Shown: one piece after another, positions 6,344 through 11,951 of the stretch | How the letters are laid out: each line of letters opens with the position of its first letter | Numbering within the stretch: position 1 is the stretch's first letter | From: Thermoplasmatota archaeon | GTDB taxonomy: Archaea > Thermoplasmatota > E2 > JACPAO01 > JAHFTW01 | DNA: 11,951 nt | Assembly: GCA_028289805.1 (NCBI GenBank) | Contig: JANQNI010000083.1 | Coordinates: 1-11,951, forward strand | Direction of reading: 5' to 3' | Translations under genes and position numbers: made by a program | Notes under the pieces: model-generated | Seen by the model: the letters and a program-made list of their open reading frames with translations, nothing else | Told to the model about the DNA's origin: nothing | Databases searched by the model: none

Positions 6344-6577
6344 ATGCGCACCGCGCTGCTGCTCATCGGACTCGCTTCGCTCCTGGCCGTCCCCGCCGTC
6401 GCTGCCGGCCCCGCCGTCACCGTCTCCGGCGAGGTCGCCGGCGTCCCGTTCTCCGTCGGCCCCGTCCCGTTCGGCCCCACCTGCGGCTTCCACTACCAGA
6501 CCCCCGACCTGGGCGTTTTCTACTCCGAGGGTGGCGGCTGGGGCGGTCCCTGCCACTTCTACGTGCGCGCCCTCTGA
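6344..6577 (+). CDS. Small secreted protein with a single cysteine-pair module, unknown function
   Basis: The 77-residue product has a signal peptide (R2, hydrophobic core about 4-18, probable cleavage after AVAA near residue 21), leaving a mature chain of about 56 residues. It contains only two cysteines, C47 and C70. The sequence between them resembles modules 2 and 3 of the preceding protein: tyrosine at +4, DLGV at +8 to +11, and a GG just before the second cysteine, then an aromatic and a valine (HFYV here, GFDV in module 3). The cysteine spacing is 22 rather than 18-19. I infer that it is a one-module relative of its neighbour. No function is known to me. The gene ends 4 bases before the stop of the convergent nth gene. 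Its small size is a risk, but the signal peptide, the promoter-like spacing and the module similarity all favour a real gene. Confidence 0.68.
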   Translation: MRTALLLIGLASLLAVPAVAAGPAVTVSGEVAGVPFSVGPVPFGPTCGFHYQTPDLGVFYSEGGGWGGPCHFYVRAL

Positions 6578-6581
6578 ACCG

Positions 6582-7361
6582 CTACGGCGAGCGCCGGCTC
6601 AACCAACTCAACCCCTTGGCGCTGGCAGGCTCTCGCGCGTCGTTGGCCTGCTTGTACCCTGCGTCCTCCGAGAACGCCGACGGGCACAACCCGTTCTCCT
6701 GCAGCACGCAGACGCCACAGCGGGGCCGTCGGGCCACGCAGACGAGGCGCCCGTGGTCGATGACGCGGTGCGTGTAGCCCGACCACACCTCCCGCGGCAG
6801 CAGCGCCTCCATGTCGTGCGCCATCTTCTGCGCGTCCGCGTGCGTGGACAGCTTCAGGAGGCGGTTGATGCGCAGCATGTGCGTGTCCACCGTGACGCCC
6901 GCAGCGAGGCCGAAGGCGGTGCCCAGGACGGCGGTGGCGGTCTTGCGCCCCACCCCCGGCAGCCGGGTCAACTCCTCGACGGTGCGCGGCACCACGCCGC
7001 CGAACTCCTCCACGAGCAGGCGGGCGGCGGCGCGGACGTTCCTGGCCTTGTTGCGCCACAGGCCCAGCCCGTTGATGCACGCCTCGATGGCGCCCTCCGG
7101 CGCCTCGGCCATCGCCTCCGGCGTCGGGAAGCGGGCGAACAGCTCCGCCGTCGCCTCGTTGACCTTCACGTCCGTCGTCTGCGCCGAGAGGGCCGTGGCC
7201 ACCAGGAGCTGGTACGGGCTCTCGTGGTCCAGGGCGCAGGTGGAGTGGGGGTAGGCGGCCTGCAGGGCGGCGTCGACGGCGACGGCGCGGGCCCGCCGGG
7301 CGGCCTTGGACTCGCGGGGCAGCGGCGTCAGGCCCCCGGATTCTCGTACGCCGTCTCCCAC
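6582..7361 (-). CDS. nth: Endonuclease III (DNA glycosylase/AP lyase)
   Basis: Removes oxidised pyrimidines from DNA and nicks the abasic site. The helix-hairpin-helix LPGVGRKTA carries the catalytic lysine K140, and VDTH gives the catalytic aspartate D159. SAQTTDVKVNEAT (59-71) and GLWRNKARNV (100-109) are family-typical. The [4Fe-4S] loop is present as C208-x6-C215-x2-C218-x7-C226; the last spacing is usually 5, so the loop is two residues longer than in the E. coli enzyme. At 259 residues it is longer than E. coli Nth (211), with about 30 extra residues at the start and 33 at the end. The GTG at 7361 is the only reasonable start before the homology and overlaps the upstream FMN reductase gene by 34 bases, so the two are probably co-transcribed. 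Confidence 0.93.
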   Translation of the reverse strand: MGDGVRESGGLTPLPRESKAARRARAVAVDAALQAAYPHSTCALDHESPYQLLVATALSAQTTDVKVNEATAELFARFPTPEAMAEAPEGAIEACINGLGLWRNKARNVRAAARLLVEEFGGVVPRTVEELTRLPGVGRKTATAVLGTAFGLAAGVTVDTHMLRINRLLKLSTHADAQKMAHDMEALLPREVWSGYTHRVIDHGRLVCVARRPRCGVCVLQENGLCPSAFSEDAGYKQANDAREPASAKGLSWLSRRSP

Positions 7362-7915
7362 GCCGCCAGGAACGACTGGGCCTCCGGGCTCTGGTGCAGC
7401 GCGGAGAAGCGGGCCACCTGCGCGCCCACCTCCCGCAGCCGCCGTGCCATGCCGTCGTCCACCGGCTGGCCGTCCTCGTCGAACTGCCGGTGGGCGTGGG
7501 GGACCGTCGCCTGCTTCGGCACCACCCACGCGTGCAGGCTGCGGCAGACGTCGCGCAGGCCCGAGAGGGGCCCGGTCCCGCCCAGGGCGCCGCCGGAGAC
7601 GCCGACGAGGCCGACCATCTTGCCTTGAAACTCGTCGAAGCCCATCAGGTCGAGGGCGTTTTTCAGCACCCCCGAGTAGCCGCCGTGGTACTCCGGCGTC
7701 CCCAGCAACACGCCGTCGGCGTCCTGCACCGCAGCGCGGAGGCGCTCCACGTCGGGGGTGTCCGGCTGGCCGCACAGGGGCAGGTCGAAGTCCCGCAGGT
7801 CGACGAGCTCCGTGCCGGCACCGTGGTCGGCGGCGCCCTGCAACGCGACGGTGAGGGCCATGCGGGTGCGGGAGACGTCCGAGAGGCTTCCGGCCAGGGC
7901 GACGACGCGGGTCAC
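7328..7915 (-). CDS. NAD(P)H-dependent FMN reductase, flavodoxin fold
   Basis: A 195-residue member of the NADPH-dependent FMN reductase family (SsuE/azoreductase-like), which transfers hydride to FMN or to quinones and similar acceptors. The phosphate-binding loop GSLSDVSRT is at residues 9-17, and TPEYHGGYSGVLKNALD at 73-89 is the signature around the isoalloxazine ring. GVSGGALGGT (about 104-113) matches the third family loop. The true substrate cannot be told from sequence. The start is GTG at 7915 without a Shine-Dalgarno sequence; the minus strand has CCTTGAGG about 21-28 bases upstream, a weak candidate box. It sits 58 bases after corA and overlaps nth, so all three may form one transcription unit. 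Confidence 0.9.
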   Translation of the reverse strand: MTRVVALAGSLSDVSRTRMALTVALQGAADHGAGTELVDLRDFDLPLCGQPDTPDVERLRAAVQDADGVLLGTPEYHGGYSGVLKNALDLMGFDEFQGKMVGLVGVSGGALGGTGPLSGLRDVCRSLHAWVVPKQATVPHAHRQFDEDGQPVDDGMARRLREVGAQVARFSALHQSPEAQSFLAAWETAYENPGA

Positions 7916-7973
7916 GGGGGCGTCAGCGCCGCGCGCCTCAAGGCCCCTTCGACCCGCGCGGACCCGTCCCGGC

Positions 7974-8918
7974 TCAGAGCCAGTCCTTGCGCCACGCCAC
8001 CGCGAGGCCCACGGCGACGACGCCGACGATGGAGGTCGTCACCGTCCAGTAGTCCCACGCGGGGATGCCGGGGAAGTTCATGCCCCCCAACCCCGCCAGC
8101 AGGCCGGGCAGCAACAGCAGGGCGGCGATGACGGTGAGGCGCTTCATGATCTCGTTCTGGCGGTTGGCCAGCGTGGCGTTCCACGCGTCCTGGGCGATGA
8201 GGCTCGCCTCCCGCACGTGCTCCAACCGCTCCGTGATGCGCACCATGTGGTCGCTGACGTCGCGCAGGTAGACGCGCGTGGCGTCCCGGATGGCGCCGTG
8301 GTCCCCCCGCTCCACCGACAGGGTCGCCTCCCGCATGGGGCCGCTGACCTTGCGCGTCTTGCTGACGGTGCGCTTGACGTCCCGGATGGACGCCAGCAAT
8401 GCCTGGTTCGGGTCCTCCAGCGCCGCGTCCTCCAACCCCTCCAGGTGCTCCTCCACGGCGTCGACGTAGGGGAACCAGGCGTCCACGAGGGCGTCCAGGA
8501 TGCGGTAGAAGACGAAGCACGCCGTCGCGCGCCCCTCCGGCAGCCCCTTCTCCAGCAACCGCCGCTCCACGGCGTCCAGCTCCGGCAGCAGCGCCTCCGA
8601 CGCCGTCACCACCCAGTCGGCGCCCAGGAAGACGCCCACCTGCCGCCACGACACGTCCCCGCCCGCGTACGTGGGCACGCGCACCACCGCGAACGTCACG
8701 CCGTCGTACTCCTCCACCTTCGGCCGCTGGCGCGCGTTCTGGACGTCCTCCAGGGCCAGGGGGTGCAACCCCATGGACGCCCCCAGCGCCGCCAACTCCG
8801 TCGACGACGCCCCGCCGGCGCGCACCCACGCCAGCGTGGCGTCGGGCGTGAGCCCGACGTCGGCCGCCCCCTGCTCCCGGCTCGACCACGTGCCCTCCTG
8901 GAGGGTGACGACGTGCAC
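7974..8918 (-). CDS. corA: CorA family magnesium/divalent cation channel
   Basis: Pentameric membrane channel importing Mg2+ (or Co2+/Ni2+). The signature GMN is at residues 279-281 (GGMNFPGIP) at the end of the first transmembrane helix (about 258-278), and the second helix covers about 290-309, ending in a short basic tail (RKDWL). The N-terminal cytoplasmic domain includes the family-typical HPLALEDV segment near residue 52 and FAVVRVPTY; a long charged helical stalk follows. The 314-residue length is normal for the family. The GTG at 8918 is chosen because it leaves the usual short lead before the domain and has TTTT 24-27 bases upstream on the minus strand. The gene is divergent from the dioxygenase gene and is followed by the FMN reductase and nth. 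Confidence 0.94.
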   Translation of the reverse strand: MHVVTLQEGTWSSREQGAADVGLTPDATLAWVRAGGASSTELAALGASMGLHPLALEDVQNARQRPKVEEYDGVTFAVVRVPTYAGGDVSWRQVGVFLGADWVVTASEALLPELDAVERRLLEKGLPEGRATACFVFYRILDALVDAWFPYVDAVEEHLEGLEDAALEDPNQALLASIRDVKRTVSKTRKVSGPMREATLSVERGDHGAIRDATRVYLRDVSDHMVRITERLEHVREASLIAQDAWNATLANRQNEIMKRLTVIAALLLLPGLLAGLGGMNFPGIPAWDYWTVTTSIVGVVAVGLAVAWRKDWL

Positions 8919-8941
8919 GCGGCCCCATCCACGCCGCGGCC

Positions 8942-8945
8942 AAAA
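8942..8945 (-). promoter_or_regulatory. Possible promoter box (TTTT) for corA
   Basis: The minus strand reads CTTTTGG with the T residues 24-27 bases before the GTG at 8918. It is the only AT run in the corA side of the 138-base divergent gap. Support comes only from the position, which repeats before several genes here. Confidence 0.35.
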
Positions 8946-9027
8946 GCGCGCCCCTCCGGCACCGCGACCCTGGGTGCCGGGCACCGCACGGGCGCGGTCC
9001 GAGGCCCGCCGTCCCCAAGGCCCAAGG

Positions 9028-9032
9028 TTGAA
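9028..9032 (+). promoter_or_regulatory. Possible promoter box (TTGAA) for hppD
   Basis: GGTTGAAG places TTGAA 25-29 bases before the ATG at 9057 and only 13-17 before the alternative ATG at 9045. If this is box A, transcription starts at the 9057 codon, which argues for that start. Confidence 0.4.
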
Positions 9033-9056
9033 GTGCGGTCCCCCATGGGGCGACCC

Positions 9057-10211
9057 ATGACCATCGAGAACCTCGGCATCCAGCGCATCGACCACGTCGA
9101 CTTCGTGGTCCACGACCTGGAGCGCAGCCGCGCCTTCTACGGCGACAAGATGGACATGGCCCTCACGGCGCGAAGCGATGCCGCCTTCGAGGAGGAGTCC
9201 GGGGAGGCGGCCCTCTTCTTCGAGGCCGCCCGCTGCCGCCTGCGCGTCACCGCCCCCACCGAGAAGGACAGCCACGCCGGCAAGTTCCTGCGCAGCCACC
9301 CCGACGGCATCCGCACCGTCGCCTTCCGCGTCAAGGACGTCGAGCACGCCTACAAGGTCCTCGACGCGCGCAACGGCAACCTCATCGACGAGCCCTGGGA
9401 ACGCGACGGCTACAAGCAGTTCCACCTCGCCAGCCCCCTCGGCGACGTGGAGTACGCCTTCGTGGAGAAGACCGGCGACGACCAGGTCGACCCCCGCCTC
9501 ACCCCCGTCGTGGGCGGCAACGGCGGCAACAAGCACGCCTTCACCCACATGGACCACATCACCAGCAACACCCGCGACCTCCACTCGCTCGTGAACTGGT
9601 ACCGGGACGTGCTGGGCTTCGAGCACTTCTGGGACATCCGCTTCCACACCCAGGACGCCAACCCCGAGCACGTCGGCAGCGGCCTCAACAGCATCGTCAT
9701 GCGGGACCCCAAGAGCAACGTCAAGTTCGCCACCAACGAACCGCTCTCCCCCAACTTCTACGGCTCCCAGATCCAGAAGTTCGTCGAGGACAACGGCGGC
9801 CCCGGCGTCCAGCACGTCGCCCTCAGCACCGGCCAGATCATGGACACCGTGCCCCAGATGCACGAGGCCGGCCTGAAGTTCCTCGACACCCCCGCCGCCT
9901 ACTACGAGATGCTCCCCGAGCGCATGGCCGAGCGCGCCGTGACCAACCTCAAGGAGGACCTGGAGGAACTGCAGCGCAACAAGATCCTCGTCGACGGCCG
10001 CGACGACCGCTACCTCCTGCAGATCTTCATGCAGGAGGCCAGCCTCCTCTACAACGAGGCCGCCGCCGGGCCGTTCTTCTACGAGGTCATCCAGCGCCAC
10101 GGCGAGCAGGGCTTCGGCGAGGGCAACTTCCGGGCGCTCTTCGAGAGCATCGAGCGGCAGCAGACCGGGGAGACGACGCGGACGGTCGAGGACCCGCAGC
10201 TCATCGACTGA
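9057..10211 (+). CDS. hppD: 4-hydroxyphenylpyruvate dioxygenase
   Basis: Converts 4-hydroxyphenylpyruvate to homogentisate in tyrosine catabolism; a non-haem Fe(II) enzyme with two vicinal-oxygen-chelate domains. The iron ligands are all visible in the C-terminal domain: H167 (MDHITSN), H253 (GVQHVAL) and E343 (FFYEVIQR). The closing helix GFGEGNFRALFESIERQQ is characteristic of the family. The N-terminal domain (IDHVDFVVHDLERSRAFYG) lacks metal ligands, as expected. The 384-residue length is normal (350-400). Hydroxymandelate synthase shares the same fold, but the C-terminal segment matches the dioxygenase better. ATG at 9057 is preferred because of the box at 9028-9032; ATG at 9045 would add four residues. 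The gene is divergent from corA and convergent with vapC (20-base gap). The third pathway enzyme, homogentisate dioxygenase, is not in the window. Confidence 0.95.
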   Translation: MTIENLGIQRIDHVDFVVHDLERSRAFYGDKMDMALTARSDAAFEEESGEAALFFEAARCRLRVTAPTEKDSHAGKFLRSHPDGIRTVAFRVKDVEHAYKVLDARNGNLIDEPWERDGYKQFHLASPLGDVEYAFVEKTGDDQVDPRLTPVVGGNGGNKHAFTHMDHITSNTRDLHSLVNWYRDVLGFEHFWDIRFHTQDANPEHVGSGLNSIVMRDPKSNVKFATNEPLSPNFYGSQIQKFVEDNGGPGVQHVALSTGQIMDTVPQMHEAGLKFLDTPAAYYEMLPERMAERAVTNLKEDLEELQRNKILVDGRDDRYLLQIFMQEASLLYNEAAAGPFFYEVIQRHGEQGFGEGNFRALFESIERQQTGETTRTVEDPQLID

Positions 10212-10231
10212 ACCCGCCGAGGGGTCTGGAT

Positions 10232-10627
10232 TCAGTAGGACTGCACCCGCAACCCCGTGACGCGCTCGAAGTGCTTCCCGTTGCGCGTCACCACGCCCAG
10301 TCCGTTGCGCAACGCGATGCCAGCGATCAAGCAGTCCTCCGGGTCGATGGTCTGCCCCTGCCGCGTCAGTGCCCCGGACATCTGCCCGCCGATGGCCGCC
10401 GACTCCGCGTCGAGGGGGAGGATGGACATGCCGTCGAGCACCTGGCGGATTTTCTCCATCTGGCGTGGTGGCCAGTCCACCATGGCGAGGCCGCGGTGGA
10501 GTTCGAACAGGCTGATGATGGTGGTGCGCATGGGCCACCCCTCCGCTTGGTATGCGCGCAGGTGCCGCAGGGCACCCTCGTCGCCGCGCATCAGGTCGAC
10601 GAGGTAGGATGTGTCGGCGACGGTCAC
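10232..10627 (-). CDS. vapC: PIN-domain ribonuclease toxin VapC
   Basis: Toxin half of a type II toxin-antitoxin pair; VapC proteins are Mg2+-dependent RNases that cut specific RNAs, often tRNA or rRNA. The 131-residue size is typical. Acidic PIN residues are D5 (ADTSYLVDL), E42 (SLFELHRG) and D98 (DPEDCLIAGIAL), followed by the conserved VVTRNGKHF at 112-120, where N116 and the following residues occupy the fourth active-site region. The GTG at 10627 overlaps the vapB TGA as GTGA, a usual translational coupling in these operons; another GTG at 10633 is possible. The gene converges on hppD with 20 bases between the stops. Confidence 0.92.
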   Translation of the reverse strand: MTVADTSYLVDLMRGDEGALRHLRAYQAEGWPMRTTIISLFELHRGLAMVDWPPRQMEKIRQVLDGMSILPLDAESAAIGGQMSGALTRQGQTIDPEDCLIAGIALRNGLGVVTRNGKHFERVTGLRVQSY

Positions 10628-10857
10628 GCCCACCACGCGGCCTGCTCGTCCTGGCGCTCCCGGCTGCGCTGTCGTCCTGACTCGATGGCAGCAGCCAACT
10701 CGTCGGCCTGCGCGTCGGTGAGGATGCCTGCCAGGTCGGCGACGCTGGCGGGGCGGAACGTGCGCAGGAAGAGCTGGCTGAAGCTCTCGCCGGGGCGCTT
10801 GTGGGCCGCGGCGGCCTCGTAGGCGTCGACGCTGACGTTCATGGTCTTGGCGGGCAT
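10624..10857 (-). CDS. vapB: Antitoxin VapB, DUF217 (COG1753) type
   Basis: Predicted antitoxin that binds and inhibits VapC and represses its own promoter. The 77-residue protein has the family pattern of a short DNA-binding N-terminal part (KTMNVSVDAYEAAAAHK) followed by the diagnostic GESFSQLFLRTF, then a helical C-terminal region (about 46-77) that would wrap the toxin. These features match the archaeal antitoxin family DUF217/COG1753. The ATG at 10857 has no clear ribosome binding site; ATATA 24-28 bases upstream fits a leaderless transcript. Being directly upstream of and overlapping vapC, it forms a two-gene operon. An internal ATG six codons in is a less likely start. Confidence 0.87.
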   Translation of the reverse strand: MPAKTMNVSVDAYEAAAAHKRPGESFSQLFLRTFRPASVADLAGILTDAQADELAAAIESGRQRSRERQDEQAAWWA

Positions 10858-10880
10858 GCCCCGACATGTGTATGCTCGTG

Positions 10881-10885
10881 TATAT
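10881..10885 (-). promoter_or_regulatory. Probable TATA box (ATATA) of vapBC
   Basis: The minus strand reads CCATATACAC with ATATA 24-28 bases before the vapB ATG; it is the best match to a canonical archaeal TATA box in the window. The surrounding sequence (10862-10887) holds repeated TGT/GTA steps that could form an operator for the VapBC complex. The same box, being near-palindromic, could also serve the divergent gene. Confidence 0.5.
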
Positions 10886-10965
10886 GGAGTTCGCCGTTGT
10901 GGAGGGTGTCGTTGTGTGCGACCGTCGTCACGGTTATGCCCGCCCCGGCCTCCGCCGCCCCAGCG

Positions 10966-11667
10966 ATGCGCTTCTCCCGCCTCGACGACCAGGGTACCCC
11001 CCGCCCCTGCGTGCAGTATGACGACTACGCCCTGGACCTGCGCGCCGTGATGGACGAACCCAACCTCCTCCAGGCAGCGACGGACCCGGCCGTGCGCGAG
11101 AAGGTGGACAAGCTGGTGCGGGGCCGTCCGTCGCAGGACCGCCTGCGTCGCCTCGACCGGGCGCGCCTGCTGCCGCCCGTCGAACCGGGCCGCGTGGTCC
11201 TGGTGGGGGGCGCGCAGGCGGACCTGGCCCCGACGCACCACGTCAACCCCGGAGGCGGCCTGCCGGCGGGGGACTGGTTCACCGGCGTCGCCGCCGTGGT
11301 CGCCGCGGACGTTCCGGAGGGGGAGGCGGTCCCGGAGGACTGGATGCCCCTCGTGGCGGGCTGGACGACGTTCCACGCCGTCGACGACTGGGTGGCCGTC
11401 GGGCCGTGGATGGCGGACTGGGACGAGGTGGCCGACGTGCGCCTTCTCGCGTTCTCCGCCTTCGTGGACGACCTGAGCCGCATCCGCCCCGCCAAGGCGC
11501 TCATGGACTGGCTCGGCGCCCTCCAGGGTGCCCACGAGAAGGCGCCCCTGCGGGCGGGCGACCTGGTGTGCCTGTCGGCGCCCACCGCCGAGACCGCCGG
11601 CAGCGTCCGCTCGGCGCTCGTCTACGACGGCGCGGTGCTGAGCCGCCTCGAGGCCGTGCTCGCCTAG
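10966..11667 (+). CDS. Fumarylacetoacetase-fold protein, divergent, metal ligands apparently lost
   Basis: Resembles the fumarylacetoacetate hydrolase (FAH) superfamily, which hydrolyses or decarboxylates keto acids with a bound Mg2+. The N-terminal part (MRFSRLDDQG) and LLPPVEPGRVVLVG at about 68-81 match the usual start of the FAH domain; VAGWTTFHAVDDW (130-142), GPW (146-148) and LRAGDLVCLSAP (195-206) match later landmarks. However, the expected E-x-E metal motif is replaced by FTGVAAVVA (105-113), the region between the DvS-like segment and GPW is much shortened, and the usual GTP.GVG end is SAPTAET. At 233 residues it is probably not a normal FAH enzyme. The start is uncertain: ATG 10936, and GTG 10906 or TTG 10912 near a GGAGGGTG, are in frame. 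It shares the palindromic CTAG at its stop with the convergent gene. Confidence 0.65.
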   Translation: MRFSRLDDQGTPRPCVQYDDYALDLRAVMDEPNLLQAATDPAVREKVDKLVRGRPSQDRLRRLDRARLLPPVEPGRVVLVGGAQADLAPTHHVNPGGGLPAGDWFTGVAAVVAADVPEGEAVPEDWMPLVAGWTTFHAVDDWVAVGPWMADWDEVADVRLLAFSAFVDDLSRIRPAKALMDWLGALQGAHEKAPLRAGDLVCLSAPTAETAGSVRSALVYDGAVLSRLEAVLA

Positions 11668-11915
11668 GGTCCGTCGCGCCCCGGCTCCACGTCGATGACC
11701 ATGGGGTCCCGCCCGCCCGCGCGTGCCCCGCGCGCCACGGCGGCGCGACGCCTGCGCCGGCCCCGCAGCCACAACGCGGGCGCCGCGAGCAGGAGCAGCA
11801 CCACCAGAACGGCGCCGGCGACGAGGGCGAGTGCCGCCACCGCCGCCAGCAGCAGGGCGCCGGCCGCGAGGGCGACGAGGGGATGGACGCGGAGGGTGCG
11901 CACCGTGACGGCCAC
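11664..11915 (-). CDS. Small two-helix membrane protein, unknown function
   Basis: The 83-residue product has a hydrophobic stretch at residues 12-50, long enough for two transmembrane helices in a hairpin, followed by a strongly basic segment (RGRRRRR, 51-57) that would sit in the cytoplasm, and a polar tail containing DPMVIDVEPG. No family is recognised. The start is GTG at 11915, with TTGAA 25-29 bases upstream, the same spacing as other genes here, and no ribosome binding site. The stop codon overlaps the stop of the plus-strand FAH-fold gene within CTAG (11664-11667). Small hydrophobic frames can arise by chance in such GC-rich DNA, so confidence is moderate; the TM/basic/tail organisation and the promoter spacing favour a real gene. 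Confidence 0.6.
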   Translation of the reverse strand: MAVTVRTLRVHPLVALAAGALLLAAVAALALVAGAVLVVLLLLAAPALWLRGRRRRRAAVARGARAGGRDPMVIDVEPGRDGP

Positions 11916-11939
11916 GGGTCTGGGTGGTCCGCGGGGGCC

Positions 11940-11944
11940 TTCAA
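11940..11944 (-). promoter_or_regulatory. Possible promoter box (TTGAA) for the small membrane protein gene
   Basis: The minus strand reads CCTTGAAGG with TTGAA 25-29 bases before the GTG at 11915, the same pentamer and distance as before hppD. It lies at the window edge, so the upstream context cannot be seen. Confidence 0.4.
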
Positions 11945-11951
11945 GGTTGTT

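Noticed and set aside
7758..9056. In-frame extension upstream of hppD across corA
   Set aside because: It is antisense to corA and family similarity begins only after the ATG codons at 9045 and 9057.
7974..10538. Very long minus-strand open frame (about 850 codons) running antisense through hppD into corA
   Set aside because: Only the corA part (to 8918) shows family similarity. The rest is the complement of hppD and has the Val/Ala/Gly/Asp-rich composition expected from reading GC-rich codons backwards.
10884..11020. Small plus-strand frame starting MEFAVVEGVVVC next to the vapB promoter
   Set aside because: It starts inside the TATA-like region, overlaps the FAH-fold gene in another frame and turns into Arg/Pro-rich shadow sequence.
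1..11951. CRISPR array, insertion sequence or tRNA gene
   Set aside because: No spaced direct repeats, no transposase-like frame with terminal inverted repeats and no convincing T-arm/cloverleaf were seen on either strand by eye.

Overview
The window reads as chromosomal DNA from a very GC-rich (about 70% or more by eye) archaeon. The archaeal call rests on Trm-G10, a UPF0201 protein, a UPF0200 kinase-like protein and a VapBC pair of the DUF217 (COG1753) type, and on AT-rich box-A-like islands about 25-30 bases before many start codons. GTG starts dominate (10 of the 14 genes whose start lies inside the window). A Thermoplasmatota-like euryarchaeote is my best guess, but the lineage cannot be fixed from the sequence alone. 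Codons end overwhelmingly in C or G, which creates many long spurious antisense open frames.

Layout. 1-2867: an RNA-related block with a 5'-incomplete Trm-G10 tRNA methyltransferase, RNase Z, a zinc-ribbon protein coupled to RNase Z by a GTGA overlap, and a convergent UPF0201 protein. 2957-5215: a dCMP deaminase with a long acidic tail, then on the minus strand a UPF0200 P-loop protein and a bacterial-type enoyl-ACP reductase (FabI). 5434-6577: two consecutive secreted proteins, one with five cysteine-pair modules and one small protein that looks like a single copy of the same module; this is the most novel part. 6582-8918: a minus-strand run of endonuclease III, an NAD(P)H-dependent FMN reductase and a CorA-type magnesium channel, the last divergent from 9057-10211, 4-hydroxyphenylpyruvate dioxygenase (tyrosine catabolism). 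10232-10857: vapBC. 10966-11667: a fumarylacetoacetase-fold protein whose usual metal ligands I cannot find. 11664-11915: a small membrane protein.

How the genes relate. Trm-G10 and RNase Z both act on tRNA (base modification and 3' end processing), and UPF0201 is a putative RNA-binding family. Nth is a DNA repair glycosylase and dCMP deaminase supplies dUMP for dTMP synthesis. HPPD and the FAH-fold protein recall the aromatic amino acid degradation pathway, but they are separated by vapBC and the FAH-fold protein may not be an active hydrolase. No tRNA, rRNA, CRISPR array or insertion sequence was found. Gene density is very high, with several convergent genes overlapping or nearly touching at their stops.
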